Part shown: in pieces, positions 8,850-17,670 of the stretch
Layout of the letters: each line of letters opens with the position of its first letter
Numbering within the stretch: position 1 is the stretch's first letter
From: an uncultured Acetatifactor sp.
GTDB lineage: Bacteria; Bacillota; Clostridia; Lachnospirales; Lachnospiraceae
NCBI GenBank assembly: GCA_910588225.1
Contig: CAJUQT010000002.1
Span: 21,311-85,310 of the forward strand
Reading direction: 5' to 3'
DNA: 64,000 bases
The notes under the pieces: generated by a model
Seen by the model: only the letters and a program-made list of their open reading frames with translations
The model's database searches: none
Told to the model about the DNA's origin: nothing
Made by a program: the position numbers and the translations under genes

Positions 8850-9137
8850 TGCCTGCAACGAAAGGAATCGCGTTGAGATTTACCGGGCATGTAGTGCATG
8901 GCAGTGTGATTCGACGCAGAGAGGCCTGTGCAGATTTGGCGTAACAATTCGGACAGAATATCTGTAAAAAAGAGTTTCATGAAAAATAAAATTTATAAAA
9001 TCTTAACCTGTTTCATCCATATTTATGAGAAAATAAAGGATAATTATAAAATGCCGGACCGGACAAAGGCCAGATCAGCATAAGGCAAGGGAGAGGACCA
9101 AAGTGGAGCGGCATGGGGAACAAAAACGAGGGCAGAT
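8850..9137 (+). other. Intergenic stretch before the VanRS-like genes
   Basis: 288 nt without a credible ORF. The right half is A+T-rich and must hold the promoter of the response regulator, but no convincing -35/-10 pair stands out; TTGGCG (8936) and TATCTG (8959) at 17-nt spacing is the best weak candidate. Confidence 0.3.
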
Positions 9138-9830
9138 ATGAACGAAAAAATATTGGTGGCAGACGACGAAAAAGAGATTGCCGACCTGGTGGAGCTGTAT
9201 TTGAAGAACGAGGGATTTCAGGTTCTAAAATGCTTTGACGGCTCAGAGGCCATGAAGCTGGCGGAAGAGGAGGAACTGGAGCTTGCCGTTCTGGATATCA
9301 TGCTTCCCGGGGCCAGCGGATTGGAAGTCTGCCGTAAGATCAGGGAGAAGTACACATATCCGATTATCATGCTGACGGCAAAGGATGGGGAGCTGGATAA
9401 GATTAACGGGCTGACCATGGGGGCGGACGACTATATGACGAAGCCCTTTCTGCCTTTGGAGCTGGTGGCCAGAGTGAAGGCACAGCTGCGCCGATATAAA
9501 AGGTATAACACGGTTCTGCCGCAGGAGGACATATTGTCTATATCCGGACTTGTGCTGAACAGTAAAACCCATGAATGCTATCTGAACGAAAAGCTGCTGA
9601 ATCTGACGCCAACGGAATTTTCCATTCTTCGTATTCTGTGTGAGCGGAAAGGACAGGTAGTCAGTGCGGAGCAGCTGTTCCATCTGATCTGGGAGGAAGA
9701 ATACTTTACGAAGAATAACAATACCATAACTGTGCATATAAGGCATCTGCGGGAGAAGATGGGAGATTCTTTTGAACATCCGAAATACATCAAGACAGTC
9801 TGGGGGTGCGGATACAAAATTGAAGGTTAA
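9138..9830 (+). CDS. OmpR-family response regulator, VanR-like
   Basis: 230 aa: a receiver domain (acidic pocket VADDE, phospho-acceptor Asp in AVLDIMLPG, switch Thr in IMLTAKD, Lys in YMTKPF) and a C-terminal winged helix (LTPTEFSILRILCE, ITVHIRHLREKMGD, KTVWGCGYKIE). Much of it, including ADLVELYLKNE, YPIIMLT and the whole DNA-binding end, closely resembles VanR of glycopeptide-resistance operons as I remember it. The kinase gene overlaps its 3' end. No vanH/A/X or vanG/T/XY genes are in the window, so the targets are probably ddl-murF or other wall genes rather than a resistance operon. Confidence 0.9.
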   Translation: MNEKILVADDEKEIADLVELYLKNEGFQVLKCFDGSEAMKLAEEEELELAVLDIMLPGASGLEVCRKIREKYTYPIIMLTAKDGELDKINGLTMGADDYMTKPFLPLELVARVKAQLRRYKRYNTVLPQEDILSISGLVLNSKTHECYLNEKLLNLTPTEFSILRILCERKGQVVSAEQLFHLIWEEEYFTKNNNTITVHIRHLREKMGDSFEHPKYIKTVWGCGYKIEG

Positions 9831-11010
9831 TCCGAAGATAAAGAGATTTGCTGTTACATTGCTGTTGATTGCAGGCGGTCTGTTTCTCTGCCAGTTTGTT
9901 TATGTGCTGCTGGACTATGTGATGAATGGCTTTGTGCTGGACTGGTTTGACAGAAATTATGTCTACTATGAGTGGGTGGTTCCGTTAGAAGACAATCAGG
10001 GAGGGTATTACAGTCAGCATATTGTCTGGTGGAAAGTGAAAAACCTGGTGTTCAAACTTTTCGTCGGCCTGGCAGTTTTCCTGATTGTGGCAGTCCGGCT
10101 GATTACGATTGTATATGCTTCCCGGCAGGAGCGGAAATGTATTCAGACAACAGGGCACCTGATCAGTGATTATATGAAGCATGACAGGGAAGTATCGGAA
10201 GTGTTCCCGGAAAATTATGCGTCGGTATCCGCGCAGATGGCGGAAATCAAGGCGGCCATACAGCGTCAGGAACAATTGCGGAAGGAGGAGGCGGGAAGGA
10301 AAAATGATCTGATCACCTATCTCGCCCATGATCTGAAGACACCGCTTACATCCGTTATCGGTTACTTAAGTCTGCTGGACGAAGCACCGGATATGCCGGA
10401 GCCGCAGAAGGAAAAATATGTGCATATCACGCTGGATAAGGCCCTGCGGCTGGAAAAGCTGATCAATGAATTCTTTGAAATAACGCGTTATAATCTGCAG
10501 CAGATTGTGCTGGAAAAGGAAAGCGTAGATTTGGCTTTTATGCTGGTTCAGATGACAGACGAGTTCTATCCTGTGCTCTGTGCCCACGGAAATACCATAA
10601 GGCTGGAATGGCAGACGGAAGAGGAAGAGAGCGGCGAAGGCAGACGGGCGGAGGATATCTTCTTCATCTATGCTGATCCGGAGAAACTGGCCAGAGTATT
10701 CAACAATATCCTGAAGAATGCCATCGCCTACAGCTATCCGGATACGGAGATCCTTGTGACCTGCAGAGCGGAAAAAGAATATGTGAGCATCACTTTCTCC
10801 AACAGAGGCAAGACTATCCCGCCCCAGAAGCTGGATGCCATTTTCGAGAAATTCTTCCGACTTGACGATGCCCGCACCACCAACAATGGGGGGGCCGGGC
10901 TGGGACTTGCCATTGCAAAAGATATTGTCATGCTTCACAGAGGCACGATTACGGCCGATAGTGTGGATGAGGTGACAACCTTCACGGTGAAACTTCCCAA
11001 TCTGGTCTGA
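9772..11010 (+). CDS. Sensor histidine kinase, VanS-like
   Basis: 412 aa. Two N-terminal membrane helices (residues ~26-50 and ~92-113) bracket a ~40-residue extracellular loop. The dimerisation/H-box is YLAHDLKTPLTSVIGYLSLL with the phospho-His, the N-box is FNNILKNAIAYS, and the ATP lid is GGAGLGLAIAKDIV. LDKALRLEKLINEFFEITRYNLQ and MLVQMTDEFYP closely match VanS by memory. I take the TTG at 9772 (GGGAG 8-9 nt before), overlapping the regulator by 59 nt; a TTG near 9820 is an alternative. The stimulus is unknown; VanS relatives sense wall-active antibiotics or wall damage. A G7 run (10888-10894) lies inside the ATP-lid codons. Confidence 0.9.
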   Translation: MNIRNTSRQSGGADTKLKVNPKIKRFAVTLLLIAGGLFLCQFVYVLLDYVMNGFVLDWFDRNYVYYEWVVPLEDNQGGYYSQHIVWWKVKNLVFKLFVGLAVFLIVAVRLITIVYASRQERKCIQTTGHLISDYMKHDREVSEVFPENYASVSAQMAEIKAAIQRQEQLRKEEAGRKNDLITYLAHDLKTPLTSVIGYLSLLDEAPDMPEPQKEKYVHITLDKALRLEKLINEFFEITRYNLQQIVLEKESVDLAFMLVQMTDEFYPVLCAHGNTIRLEWQTEEEESGEGRRAEDIFFIYADPEKLARVFNNILKNAIAYSYPDTEILVTCRAEKEYVSITFSNRGKTIPPQKLDAIFEKFFRLDDARTTNNGGAGLGLAIAKDIVMLHRGTITADSVDEVTTFTVKLPNLV

Positions 11011-11063
11011 GATGAGAATATAATCTGTGAAAAGGAATTGTCTTAACCTGCTGACCGAGAGAA

Positions 11064-11804
11064 TTACGGCATATATTCTTCTTTCAGCTGGAAATATTTC
11101 TCCGAAATCAGGCTGCTGACATGAGAGCCCAGATTTTTTCTCAGGGTCTTATCCATCTCAGCCGGATAAATCGGTTCTTCAAACTGCAGAATGACAGCGG
11201 CCCGTTTCACCTTGGGCAGATGGTCTTCGAATATGGCGGCGGCGTTTAAAATGGTCATGGGAACCACGGGAACGTCGCCTTTTTCCGCGATTTTAAAGCT
11301 TCCTTCATGGAAGGGCAGAAAGGTATCGTTTACTTTATTGCGCGTACCTTCCGGGAAAATGCACATTGATACGCCGTTTTTCACTTCTTCCACGCCTTTG
11401 AGGATGGTTTTTAAACCCTGCTTAATATCATCTCTGTCCAGAAAAAGACAGTGAATATTTTTCATCCAGTCCCGGAGCAGAGGATATCGGAGCATTTCTT
11501 TTTTGGCCACAAATCCGGTGACACCGGGGAAATTGACATAGGTGATGAGAATATCAAAATAACTGCGGTGATTTCCCACAAATAAAACCGCGCTGTCGGA
11601 GGGGATATTTTCTTTTCCCCGGACAATCAGTTTCACTCCGGTGAGAATGAGAATCAAGCGGAAAGCCCATCTGATGATGGCTCTCGAACTTCTGTCCTTC
11701 AGACCGGGATTTTTCTTTCCGATCAGCCATTCTACTATCAGTACCGGTATGCTGAGAATCAGGAACAGGAATACAAACAATGCCACTAAAATCAGACGTA
11801 TCAT
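11064..11804 (-). CDS. plsC: 1-acyl-glycerol-3-phosphate acyltransferase (PlsC family)
   Basis: 246 aa. An N-terminal hydrophobic segment is followed by the acyltransferase motifs NHRSYFD (HX4D catalytic pair), the LFLDRDD region and FPEGTRNK (glycerophosphate binding). It acylates lysophosphatidic acid at the membrane in phospholipid synthesis. Start at MIRLIL (11804), preceded by AGAGG at 8 nt; the frame stays open upstream to 11939, but that part crosses the divergent lipoprotein start and looks non-coding. It stands alone on the minus strand, convergent with the kinase gene and divergent from the lipoprotein. Confidence 0.88.
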   Translation of the reverse strand: MIRLILVALFVFLFLILSIPVLIVEWLIGKKNPGLKDRSSRAIIRWAFRLILILTGVKLIVRGKENIPSDSAVLFVGNHRSYFDILITYVNFPGVTGFVAKKEMLRYPLLRDWMKNIHCLFLDRDDIKQGLKTILKGVEEVKNGVSMCIFPEGTRNKVNDTFLPFHEGSFKIAEKGDVPVVPMTILNAAAIFEDHLPKVKRAAVILQFEEPIYPAEMDKTLRKNLGSHVSSLISEKYFQLKEEYMP

Positions 11805-11920
11805 AATGCCAGCCTCTTTTCGATTAAATTGAATAAATTCTATTGTCCAAATTCTATCATAGAAAACCACGGCTGTACATAAAATAGAGAAAAATAGGAA
11901 AAATTTCGTGAGGTTTACGA

Positions 11921-12328
11921 TTGAAAAAGTTAAAATCATGTGGGATTCTGATGGCCTGTATGCTGTTTCTGGTGGGCTGCACTCTGCTCAGTGAGGAAAA
12001 AGTCAAGCTGCGGGATCTGGATTTTACGGTGCTTAGTGAGGAAAAGATACCGGAACAGCTGATGGCGGTTATTGAAGAAAAAAAAGCGGCGCCTTTTCAT
12101 GTCACCTATACGGATAATGACAATCTGTACATATGTGTAGGCTACGGGGAACAGGAGACAGGAGGATACAGCATTGCGGTAGACGAATTGTATCTGACGG
12201 ATTCTAATATTTATGCGGCCACCAGTCTGCTGGGACCGGATGCTTCGGATAAGACCACATCGGTTCCTTCCTATCCTTATATCGTCATTAAGACGGAGTA
12301 TCTGGAACAGACAGTGACCTTTGAGTAA
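11921..12328 (+). CDS. Small lipoprotein with PrcB-like C-terminal domain
   Basis: 135 aa, starting TTG with GAGG 8 nt upstream. The signal peptide ends in a lipobox (LVGC), so the mature protein would be anchored at Cys-20. The rest (PFHVTYTDNDNLYICVGYGE, then GGYSIAVDELYLTDSN, then SYPYIVIKTE) resembles the PrcB C-terminal/protease-complex-stabilising domain found in small Firmicute lipoproteins; this is from memory and moderate. It has its own divergent start opposite plsC. Function unknown. Confidence 0.7.
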   Translation: MKKLKSCGILMACMLFLVGCTLLSEEKVKLRDLDFTVLSEEKIPEQLMAVIEEKKAAPFHVTYTDNDNLYICVGYGEQETGGYSIAVDELYLTDSNIYAATSLLGPDASDKTTSVPSYPYIVIKTEYLEQTVTFE

Positions 12329-12344
12329 TAACGGCAGACAGTTC

Positions 12345-12373
12345 TTGCTTTTCCGTACAGAATCATGTTACAC
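12345..12373 (+). promoter_or_regulatory. Promoter upstream of pyrC
   Basis: TTGCTT (12345-12350), 17-nt spacer, TTACAC (12368-12373), preceded by TG at the extended -10 position. Confidence 0.45.
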
Positions 12374-12384
12374 TGGTTAAAAGA

Positions 12385-12490
12385 CAGCCGCAGAGGGAAA
12401 AGGCCTGCTCACAGGGCGGATATTGCTTCAAGGGCAGGCTGACCACGACCACGGGATGAGCAATCCCAGGAGGAGAGCTGGCTGTACGGA
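12385..12490 (+). promoter_or_regulatory. Structured leader of pyrC
   Basis: A closing helix ACAGCC (about 12384-12389) with GGCTGT (about 12480-12485) encloses GCCTGC/GGCAGGC (about 12403-12439) and GGGAT/ATCCC (about 12453-12467). The arrangement looks like a small multi-branched RNA. No classical PyrR-binding loop or terminator was recognised. The class is unknown. Confidence 0.35.
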
Positions 12491-12504
12491 GACAGGAGGC
12501 ATGT

Positions 12505-13773
12505 ATGCTGCTGATACGGAATGGTTATATGATGGACCCCAAATCTGGCCTGGAAGGAAAGTATGATATTCTCACAGATGGGGATATAATCAAAAAAATA
12601 GGAAAAGATCTTGAAAGGTCAGACGACGGCTGCCAGGTGATTGACGCGGAGGGGCTTCTGGTTGCGCCGGGATTGGTCGATGTGCATGTACATTTCAGAG
12701 ACCCGGGATTTCCGGAAAAAGAGAATATTTTAACGGGGGCTGCAGCCGCTGCTGCGGGCGGCTTCACCACTGTGGTTCTGATGGCGAACACCAGGCCTAC
12801 TGTAGACAACGAAGAGACGCTTGCGTATGTGCTGGAAAAGGGACGCGGCACAGGCATTCATGTGCTGAGCTGTGCCAATGTGACCTTGGGTATGCAGGGC
12901 AGGGAGCTGACGCCGATGGAAGAGCTGGCGGCAGCAGGAGCGGCGGGATTTACAGACGATGGGGTTCCGTTGCTGGATGAGATATTGGTGAAGACTGCCA
13001 TGAAGAGAGCGGCGGCGTTGGATGTGCCCATAAGTTTTCACGAGGAAGATTCGGCTCTGATAAGTGATAACGGTATTAATCAGGGAAAAGCCAGCGCATT
13101 TTTCGGTATCGGCGGTTCTCCGAGAGAAGCGGAGATTACTTTGACAGCGCGGGATCTGGAGCTTGCTCTGGAAACGGGAGCCGATATCAATATTCAGCAT
13201 ATCAGCGCAAAAGAGTCCGTGGAACTGGTGCGGCAGGCGAAAAAAAGGGGAGCTAATATTCACGCGGAAGCCACGCCTCATCATTTCATGCTGACCGAGG
13301 ATGCGGCCATACAGTACGGCACACTGGCGAAAATGAATCCTCCGCTGCGGGAGGAGGCTGATCGGCAGGCCATTATTCAGGGACTTGTGGACGGCACAAT
13401 CGACATTATTGCCACTGACCATGCGCCTCATACGGCAGAAGAAAAGGCGCGGGACATTACAAAAGCGCCCAGCGGCATTATCGGGCTGGAGACGGCGTTT
13501 TCTCTGGCAATTACGGGGCTTGTGAACGGAGGATATCTCACCATGGGACAGCTTCTGCGTCTGATGAGTACGAATCCGGCCGCACTGTATCATCTGAACG
13601 CGGGCTTTCTGGCGGAGAACGGACCGGCTGATATTATCCTGATTGACACCGCTGCGGACAATGTTCCCGGGAAGTATGTATCCAAAGCGTCGAACACACC
13701 GTTTACGGGATGGAAGCTGAAGGGAAAAGTAGTGAAAACCATAGCAGCGGGGAGCGTGGTATATTCCGCCTGA
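12505..13773 (+). CDS. pyrC: Dihydroorotase
   Basis: 422 aa, class I dihydroorotase of the amidohydrolase superfamily; it closes carbamoyl-aspartate to dihydroorotate, step three of pyrimidine synthesis. Metal motif DVHVHFRDPG, then GFTTVVLMANTRP, ISFHEED, NIQHISAKES, AEATPHHF, and IATDHAPH with the catalytic Asp, ending in the usual GKVVKTIAAGSVVY strand. AGGAGG sits 5 nt before the ATG at 12505; an ATG 4 nt earlier is out of frame. The window also holds pyrK-pyrD at 20-22 kb, so the pyrimidine genes are dispersed. A promoter and structured leader lie upstream. Confidence 0.95.
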   Translation: MLLIRNGYMMDPKSGLEGKYDILTDGDIIKKIGKDLERSDDGCQVIDAEGLLVAPGLVDVHVHFRDPGFPEKENILTGAAAAAAGGFTTVVLMANTRPTVDNEETLAYVLEKGRGTGIHVLSCANVTLGMQGRELTPMEELAAAGAAGFTDDGVPLLDEILVKTAMKRAAALDVPISFHEEDSALISDNGINQGKASAFFGIGGSPREAEITLTARDLELALETGADINIQHISAKESVELVRQAKKRGANIHAEATPHHFMLTEDAAIQYGTLAKMNPPLREEADRQAIIQGLVDGTIDIIATDHAPHTAEEKARDITKAPSGIIGLETAFSLAITGLVNGGYLTMGQLLRLMSTNPAALYHLNAGFLAENGPADIILIDTAADNVPGKYVSKASNTPFTGWKLKGKVVKTIAAGSVVYSA

Positions 13774-13796
13774 TGGACTTAATTATGGGATAAAAC

Positions 13797-13825
13797 TTGA
13801 CGAAGCCAAGCCGCTTGTATATAAT
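13797..13825 (+). promoter_or_regulatory. Strong SigA promoter for ispE
   Basis: TTGACG (13797-13802), exactly 17 nt, TATAAT (13820-13825). The 5' UTR of about 165 nt contains AGACAGCC/GGCTGTCT inverted arms. Confidence 0.75.
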
Positions 13826-13998
13826 TTTATTAATGGTCCGGACGAGGGCAGCGGTTCAGACAGCCCTTTCCGTGGAGCCAAAATCGCATTTCAAAAGCGC
13901 TGGCTGTCTTGAGATTCTTGCGGGAGAAAGAGTTCATTTTCTGCGGGAAGTGGGAAGAGATGCGCTGAGGGAGAAGAGGTGCGAAGCAGTCAGGAGAG

Positions 13999-14877
13999 AT
14001 GCAGGTGAAGGAATATCAGATAAAGGCATATGCGAAAGTCAACCTGGGGCTGGATGTGGTCAGACGTCTGCCAAACGGTTATCATCAGGTGAAAATGGTG
14101 ATGCAGAGCGTTGGGATTTGTGATGAACTGCTTCTGGAGAAGGCGGAAAGAGGGATTGTTCTTACGGCAGACTCCAGGGAAGTTCCGCTGGATGAAACCA
14201 ATCTGATTTACAGAGCGGCAAAGCTGATGCAGGAGGAATACGGAATCGGGGAAGGGATTCGGATTCATCTGCGGAAGAAGATTCCTGTGGCGGCAGGGAT
14301 GGCAGGAGGAAGTACGGATGCGGCAGCGGCCATGAAAGGAATGAACCAGCTGTTTGGTCTGAATGTGCCCCGGGAGAGACTGATGGAGCTTGGTGTTGCC
14401 ATCGGGGCGGACGTGCCCTACTGTATTCTGGGAGGTACTGCTCTGGCGGAGGGAATCGGGGAGAAGCTGACGGGGCTTCGGCCCATGCCGGATTGCTTTA
14501 TTCTGGCGGCAAAGCCGGAAATCAGCGTATCCACAAAATATGTCTATGAGCATCTGGACGGGGCGGGAATTGTACATCACCCGGATATCGACGGGATGGC
14601 GGAGGCTATTGAAGGGGGAAATCTTCCGGGTATCCTGGAGCGGATGGAAAATGTGCTGGAGGCTGTGACAATTTCTGCATGGCCTGTGGTGGGTATGTTG
14701 AAGGAGAGAATGCTTGCGCTGGGAGCAGAGAGAAGTCTCATGAGCGGCAGCGGACCCACGGTATTTGGAATCTTTACCGGGAAAGAGAAGGCGGAGGCAG
14801 CCCTGGAACAGCTGGGGGGAGAGCATCTGGCAAAACAGGTATTTTTGACTATGCCTGTAGGTGCGTCACAGGATTAA
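13999..14877 (+). CDS. ispE: 4-diphosphocytidyl-2-C-methyl-D-erythritol kinase
   Basis: 292 aa GHMP kinase of the non-mevalonate (MEP) isoprenoid pathway. Seen: AYAKVNLGLDVVRRLPNGYH at the N-terminus, the GHMP ATP loop VAAGMAGGSTDAAAA, ADVPYCILGGTALAEGIGE, and C-terminal LMSGSGPTVFGIF. Length is standard. GGAGAG abuts the ATG; a GTG two codons in is an alternative. A strong promoter lies 170 nt upstream, and a GntR regulator follows on the same strand. Confidence 0.95.
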   Translation: MQVKEYQIKAYAKVNLGLDVVRRLPNGYHQVKMVMQSVGICDELLLEKAERGIVLTADSREVPLDETNLIYRAAKLMQEEYGIGEGIRIHLRKKIPVAAGMAGGSTDAAAAMKGMNQLFGLNVPRERLMELGVAIGADVPYCILGGTALAEGIGEKLTGLRPMPDCFILAAKPEISVSTKYVYEHLDGAGIVHHPDIDGMAEAIEGGNLPGILERMENVLEAVTISAWPVVGMLKERMLALGAERSLMSGSGPTVFGIFTGKEKAEAALEQLGGEHLAKQVFLTMPVGASQD

Positions 14878-14989
14878 AGCGGGTGTGGTCAAAGCGCGGT
14901 CTGGACAGATTATGGAATTGCTGTTCCGGAACATAATGTCGGGCTGCGAAATTGGTGCTTTGGAGCATTGAGCAGGACTGGGGGTTGAC

Positions 14990-15682
14990 ATGGGGATTTC
15001 TTTGGTGGGAAATATGGACGATTTATTGCCGCTTCGGGATGTGGTGTTCAATACATTGCGTCAGGCGATTCTAACCGGGGAATTGAAGCCGGGTGAGCGG
15101 CTGATGGAGATTCATCTGGCGGATAAGCTGGGGGTAAGCAGGACACCTGTCAGAGAGGCCATCCGCAGGCTGGAACTGGAAGGGCTTGTTACCATGATAC
15201 CCAGAAGGGGTGCGGAAGTAGCGAGGATTACAGAGAAAAGCATGAATGACGTGCTGGAGGTCAGGCGGGCGATGGATGCGCTGTGTGCGGAGCTTGCCTG
15301 TGACCGCATTACAGAGGAGGGGCTGGGGGCTCTGAGCCGGGCCTGTGAGCATTTTGAGCATTGTGTCAGAGCAGGAGATGCCAAAAAGATTGCCCAGGCA
15401 GATGTGGGGCTGCATGACATTATTGTGCAGGCCACAGGCAACCAGCGTCTGATTCAGCTGGTTAACAACCTGTCGGAGCAGATGTACCGTTATCGTTTTG
15501 AATATATTAAAGACAGCAGTCAGCATGAGACGCTGGTGAAGGAACACAGAATTATCTATCAGAGCATTGCGTGCAAGGATAAGGAGACGGCTGCCGCGGC
15601 AGCCAGAACTCATATAGACAATCAGAAAAAGGCAATTATTCGTCAGATTCGGCTGGAGAGGAAGCAGGACAGCCGGGACTGA
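14990..15682 (+). CDS. GntR-family regulator (FadR/FCD subfamily)
   Basis: 230 aa. The N-terminal winged helix (residues ~10-75) has AILTGELKPGERLMEIHLADKLGVSRTPVREAIRRLELEG compressed here to its hallmarks GELKPGERL and VSRTPVREAIRRLE. The all-helical FCD ligand-binding domain follows, with metal/ligand His in GLHDIIVQ and the closing HRIIYQSI and ARTHIDNQKK. FCD regulators respond to small organic acids. It follows ispE by 112 nt in many Lachnospiraceae as I recall, but no operator was identified. Start at MGISLV (ATG 14990). Confidence 0.88.
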   Translation: MGISLVGNMDDLLPLRDVVFNTLRQAILTGELKPGERLMEIHLADKLGVSRTPVREAIRRLELEGLVTMIPRRGAEVARITEKSMNDVLEVRRAMDALCAELACDRITEEGLGALSRACEHFEHCVRAGDAKKIAQADVGLHDIIVQATGNQRLIQLVNNLSEQMYRYRFEYIKDSSQHETLVKEHRIIYQSIACKDKETAAAAARTHIDNQKKAIIRQIRLERKQDSRD

Positions 15683-15891
15683 AACGGTTAAAGGGTATTG
15701 GAAAGCATTCAGGGATCCATTTCGGAAAATGCCGGTTCAATAATCGGCTGAATGATTCCGGGAAGAGTTCGTGACAGAATTATAAAAAGAATAAAGCAGG
15801 AAAATACTGGCAATAATCCTTTACAAAAGGAAGCAAAGGCGGTTTCCCAAAGGAACCCCAAAGGCGGTTTCCTTGAGGAAAGGATGATTGA

Positions 15892-16179
15892 ATGAAAAGA
15901 AGATGGATTGGCCTGCGGATTGTTGTGAGTCTGTGTGCCGCATTGGGATGGTGGGGATTGATTTATCCTGAGCTGACGTTGACGCCGGAGACGGTGAAAG
16001 TGAGTGTGGAGAATGCGGAAGGTGAATTGCAGGAGGTGTCCGGGGAATGGGACTTTGACAGCAGCCTTTATCAGGAAATTCTCAATGCGGACAGGAGTAA
16101 AATCACGTTTCGAAGCAGACTGCTTACGGATTTTGGCTTGCTTTTGGAGGCGATACATGACAGGAGCGGAAATAAATAG
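15892..16179 (+). CDS. Small membrane-anchored protein upstream of murI
   Basis: 95 aa: a basic start (MKRRWIGLR), one hydrophobic helix (about residues 8-26), then an acidic exported or cytoplasmic tail. Not recognised. GGAAAGG lies ~7 nt before the ATG. Its last 23 nt overlap the start of murI, so the two are probably translationally coupled. The 209-nt gap upstream holds two copies of CAAAGGCGGTTTCC (about 15834 and 15860) forming possible hairpins with GGAAA. Confidence 0.55.
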   Translation: MKRRWIGLRIVVSLCAALGWWGLIYPELTLTPETVKVSVENAEGELQEVSGEWDFDSSLYQEILNADRSKITFRSRLLTDFGLLLEAIHDRSGNK

Positions 16180-17071
16180 GGATGTATTGAGAAGTGATGC
16201 CCCCATCGGCGTATTTGATTCCGGTGTGGGCGGTCTCACTGTAGTACGGGAAATCATACGGCAGATTCCCAATGAGAAAATCATATATTTCGGGGATACG
16301 GCCCGCGTGCCTTACGGAAGCAAATCCCGGGATACGGTGACCCGCTTTTCAGAGCAGATTGTGAGGTTTCTGAAGACTTTTCAGGTGAAGACTATTGTGG
16401 TGGCCTGCAATACTGCCAGCGCCTATGCCATGGAGGCACTGGAGCGTGATGCGGACATTCCCATGATAGGTGTTGTGAAACCGGGTGCCAGAATGGCTGC
16501 GGAAATGACGAGAAACGGAAAAGTGGGCGTCATTGCAACGGAGGCCACCATCGGAAGCGGAATTTACACGCAGTACATACAGAATCTGAATCAAAAGGTG
16601 ACGGTTTATGGGAAGGCCTGCCCTTTGTTTGTGCCGCTGGTGGAGGAGGGGCTGTGGGAAGACCCGGTGACCGACGAGATAGCGCGCAGATATCTGACAG
16701 AGCTGATTGACATTGACATCGACACACTGATATTGGGCTGCACCCATTATCCTCTGATTCGCTCTACATTGAAGAAAATCATGGGGGAGGGCGTTACGCT
16801 GGTGAATCCCGCCTATGAGACGGCGCGGGAGCTGAAGGAAATGCTGGAAGGGCAGAATTTACTCTGCACCAAGGCACCGGGACTGGGCAGTAATCAATAT
16901 CAGTTTTATGTGAGCGACAAGGCGGAAAAATTTGTACGTTTTGCAAATTCTATTATCAAATATGGGATTCTCTCTGCCAAGACAGTCAATATGGAGGCTT
17001 TTGACGGAGGGATTGACGGCGATATGGGAGGATTCAGTCAGCCTGCGATTCAGGCGGCTTCCGCAGGATGA
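16157..17071 (+). CDS. murI: Glutamate racemase
   Basis: 304 aa. Makes D-glutamate for peptidoglycan. Catalytic Cys pair in VVACNTASA and LGCTHYPLI; substrate loop IGVFDSGVGGLTVVREI; YFGDTARVPYGSKS. It runs ~35 residues longer than a minimal MurI because of extra residues at both ends. Start ATG 16157 has GGAGG at 6 nt; the frame is open further up, but that part shadows the preceding gene. Followed at 12 nt by the DUF1934 gene, in likely operon. Confidence 0.95.
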   Translation: MTGAEINRDVLRSDAPIGVFDSGVGGLTVVREIIRQIPNEKIIYFGDTARVPYGSKSRDTVTRFSEQIVRFLKTFQVKTIVVACNTASAYAMEALERDADIPMIGVVKPGARMAAEMTRNGKVGVIATEATIGSGIYTQYIQNLNQKVTVYGKACPLFVPLVEEGLWEDPVTDEIARRYLTELIDIDIDTLILGCTHYPLIRSTLKKIMGEGVTLVNPAYETARELKEMLEGQNLLCTKAPGLGSNQYQFYVSDKAEKFVRFANSIIKYGILSAKTVNMEAFDGGIDGDMGGFSQPAIQAASAG

Positions 17072-17083
17072 GAGAGGATAACG

Positions 17084-17509
17084 ATGGAGAAAAAGGCGCG
17101 GCTTACAGTGACCGGGAGACAGAAGGATGAAGCCGGCGAAGAGACAGTTACAGAACTTTACACGGAGGCTGGGTTTTTTGAGAGAAACGACAATATCTAT
17201 ATTCTCTATGAAGAGGTTCAGGAGGGAGCACTCATCAAAAACACGCTGAAACTGAAAGGCTCCGTTCTGGAGCTGACCAAAGGAGGAGCGGTCAGAACCA
17301 GGATGCTTTTTCAGGAGGGGAAGGAATGTCTGTCCGAATATGTTACCCCTTACGGCTGTCTGCAGATGGGGGTTCGCACGGAGCGTGTGGAGGTTGTTCG
17401 GGAGGGGGCTGAGCTGCAGGTCAGAGTGGTGTATGGACTGACTTCCGGCGGGGTGCCTGTTTCCGACTGTGAGCTTATCATTGTGGCAAAGCCTGTTTTC
17501 CCCCAATAA
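17084..17509 (+). CDS. DUF1934 (YwiB-like) beta-barrel protein
   Basis: 141 aa, rich in alternating beta strands (YILYEEVQEGALIKNTLKL, MLFQEG, MGVRTERVEV), fitting the small calycin-like DUF1934 family. No signal peptide or helix is seen, so cytoplasmic. Family members often sit beside wall or tRNA-synthetase genes and have no established function. 12 nt after murI, with AGAGGATAACG before the ATG. Confidence 0.75.
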   Translation: MEKKARLTVTGRQKDEAGEETVTELYTEAGFFERNDNIYILYEEVQEGALIKNTLKLKGSVLELTKGGAVRTRMLFQEGKECLSEYVTPYGCLQMGVRTERVEVVREGAELQVRVVYGLTSGGVPVSDCELIIVAKPVFPQ

Positions 17510-17522
17510 TTTCCATGGGGGC

Positions 17523-17550
17523 TAAATATTTCGGCCGGGAGTGCCGAAAT
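17523..17550 (+). promoter_or_regulatory. SigD/sigma-28-like promoter (or hairpin)
   Basis: TAAA (17523-17526), 16 nt, GCCGAAAT (17543-17550) fits the flagellar-sigma pattern TAAA-N15/16-GCCGATAT. The same bases form an inverted repeat ATTTCGGC/GCCGAAAT, so a weak terminator of the preceding operon is the alternative, though no U-run follows on the plus strand. Confidence 0.4.
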
Positions 17551-17670
17551 AATAGTAAGAAAGTATGAAATTGTAACTGTTCAGCTGAGGGCACCACAGT
17601 TTTGTGGAGATCAAGGAGGATGCGCCCGCACACGGGCAGGAGATGACATTATGTCAAGAAGGAGGATACG

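Noticed and set aside
9001-11050. TCTTAACCTG at both ends of the VanRS-like genes
   Set aside because: A 10-mer recurring within 64 kb is expected by chance; no longer homology surrounds it.
13797-14123. 108-codon frame upstream of and overlapping ispE
   Set aside because: It starts on the -35 box of a strong promoter and overlaps the ispE start in another frame.
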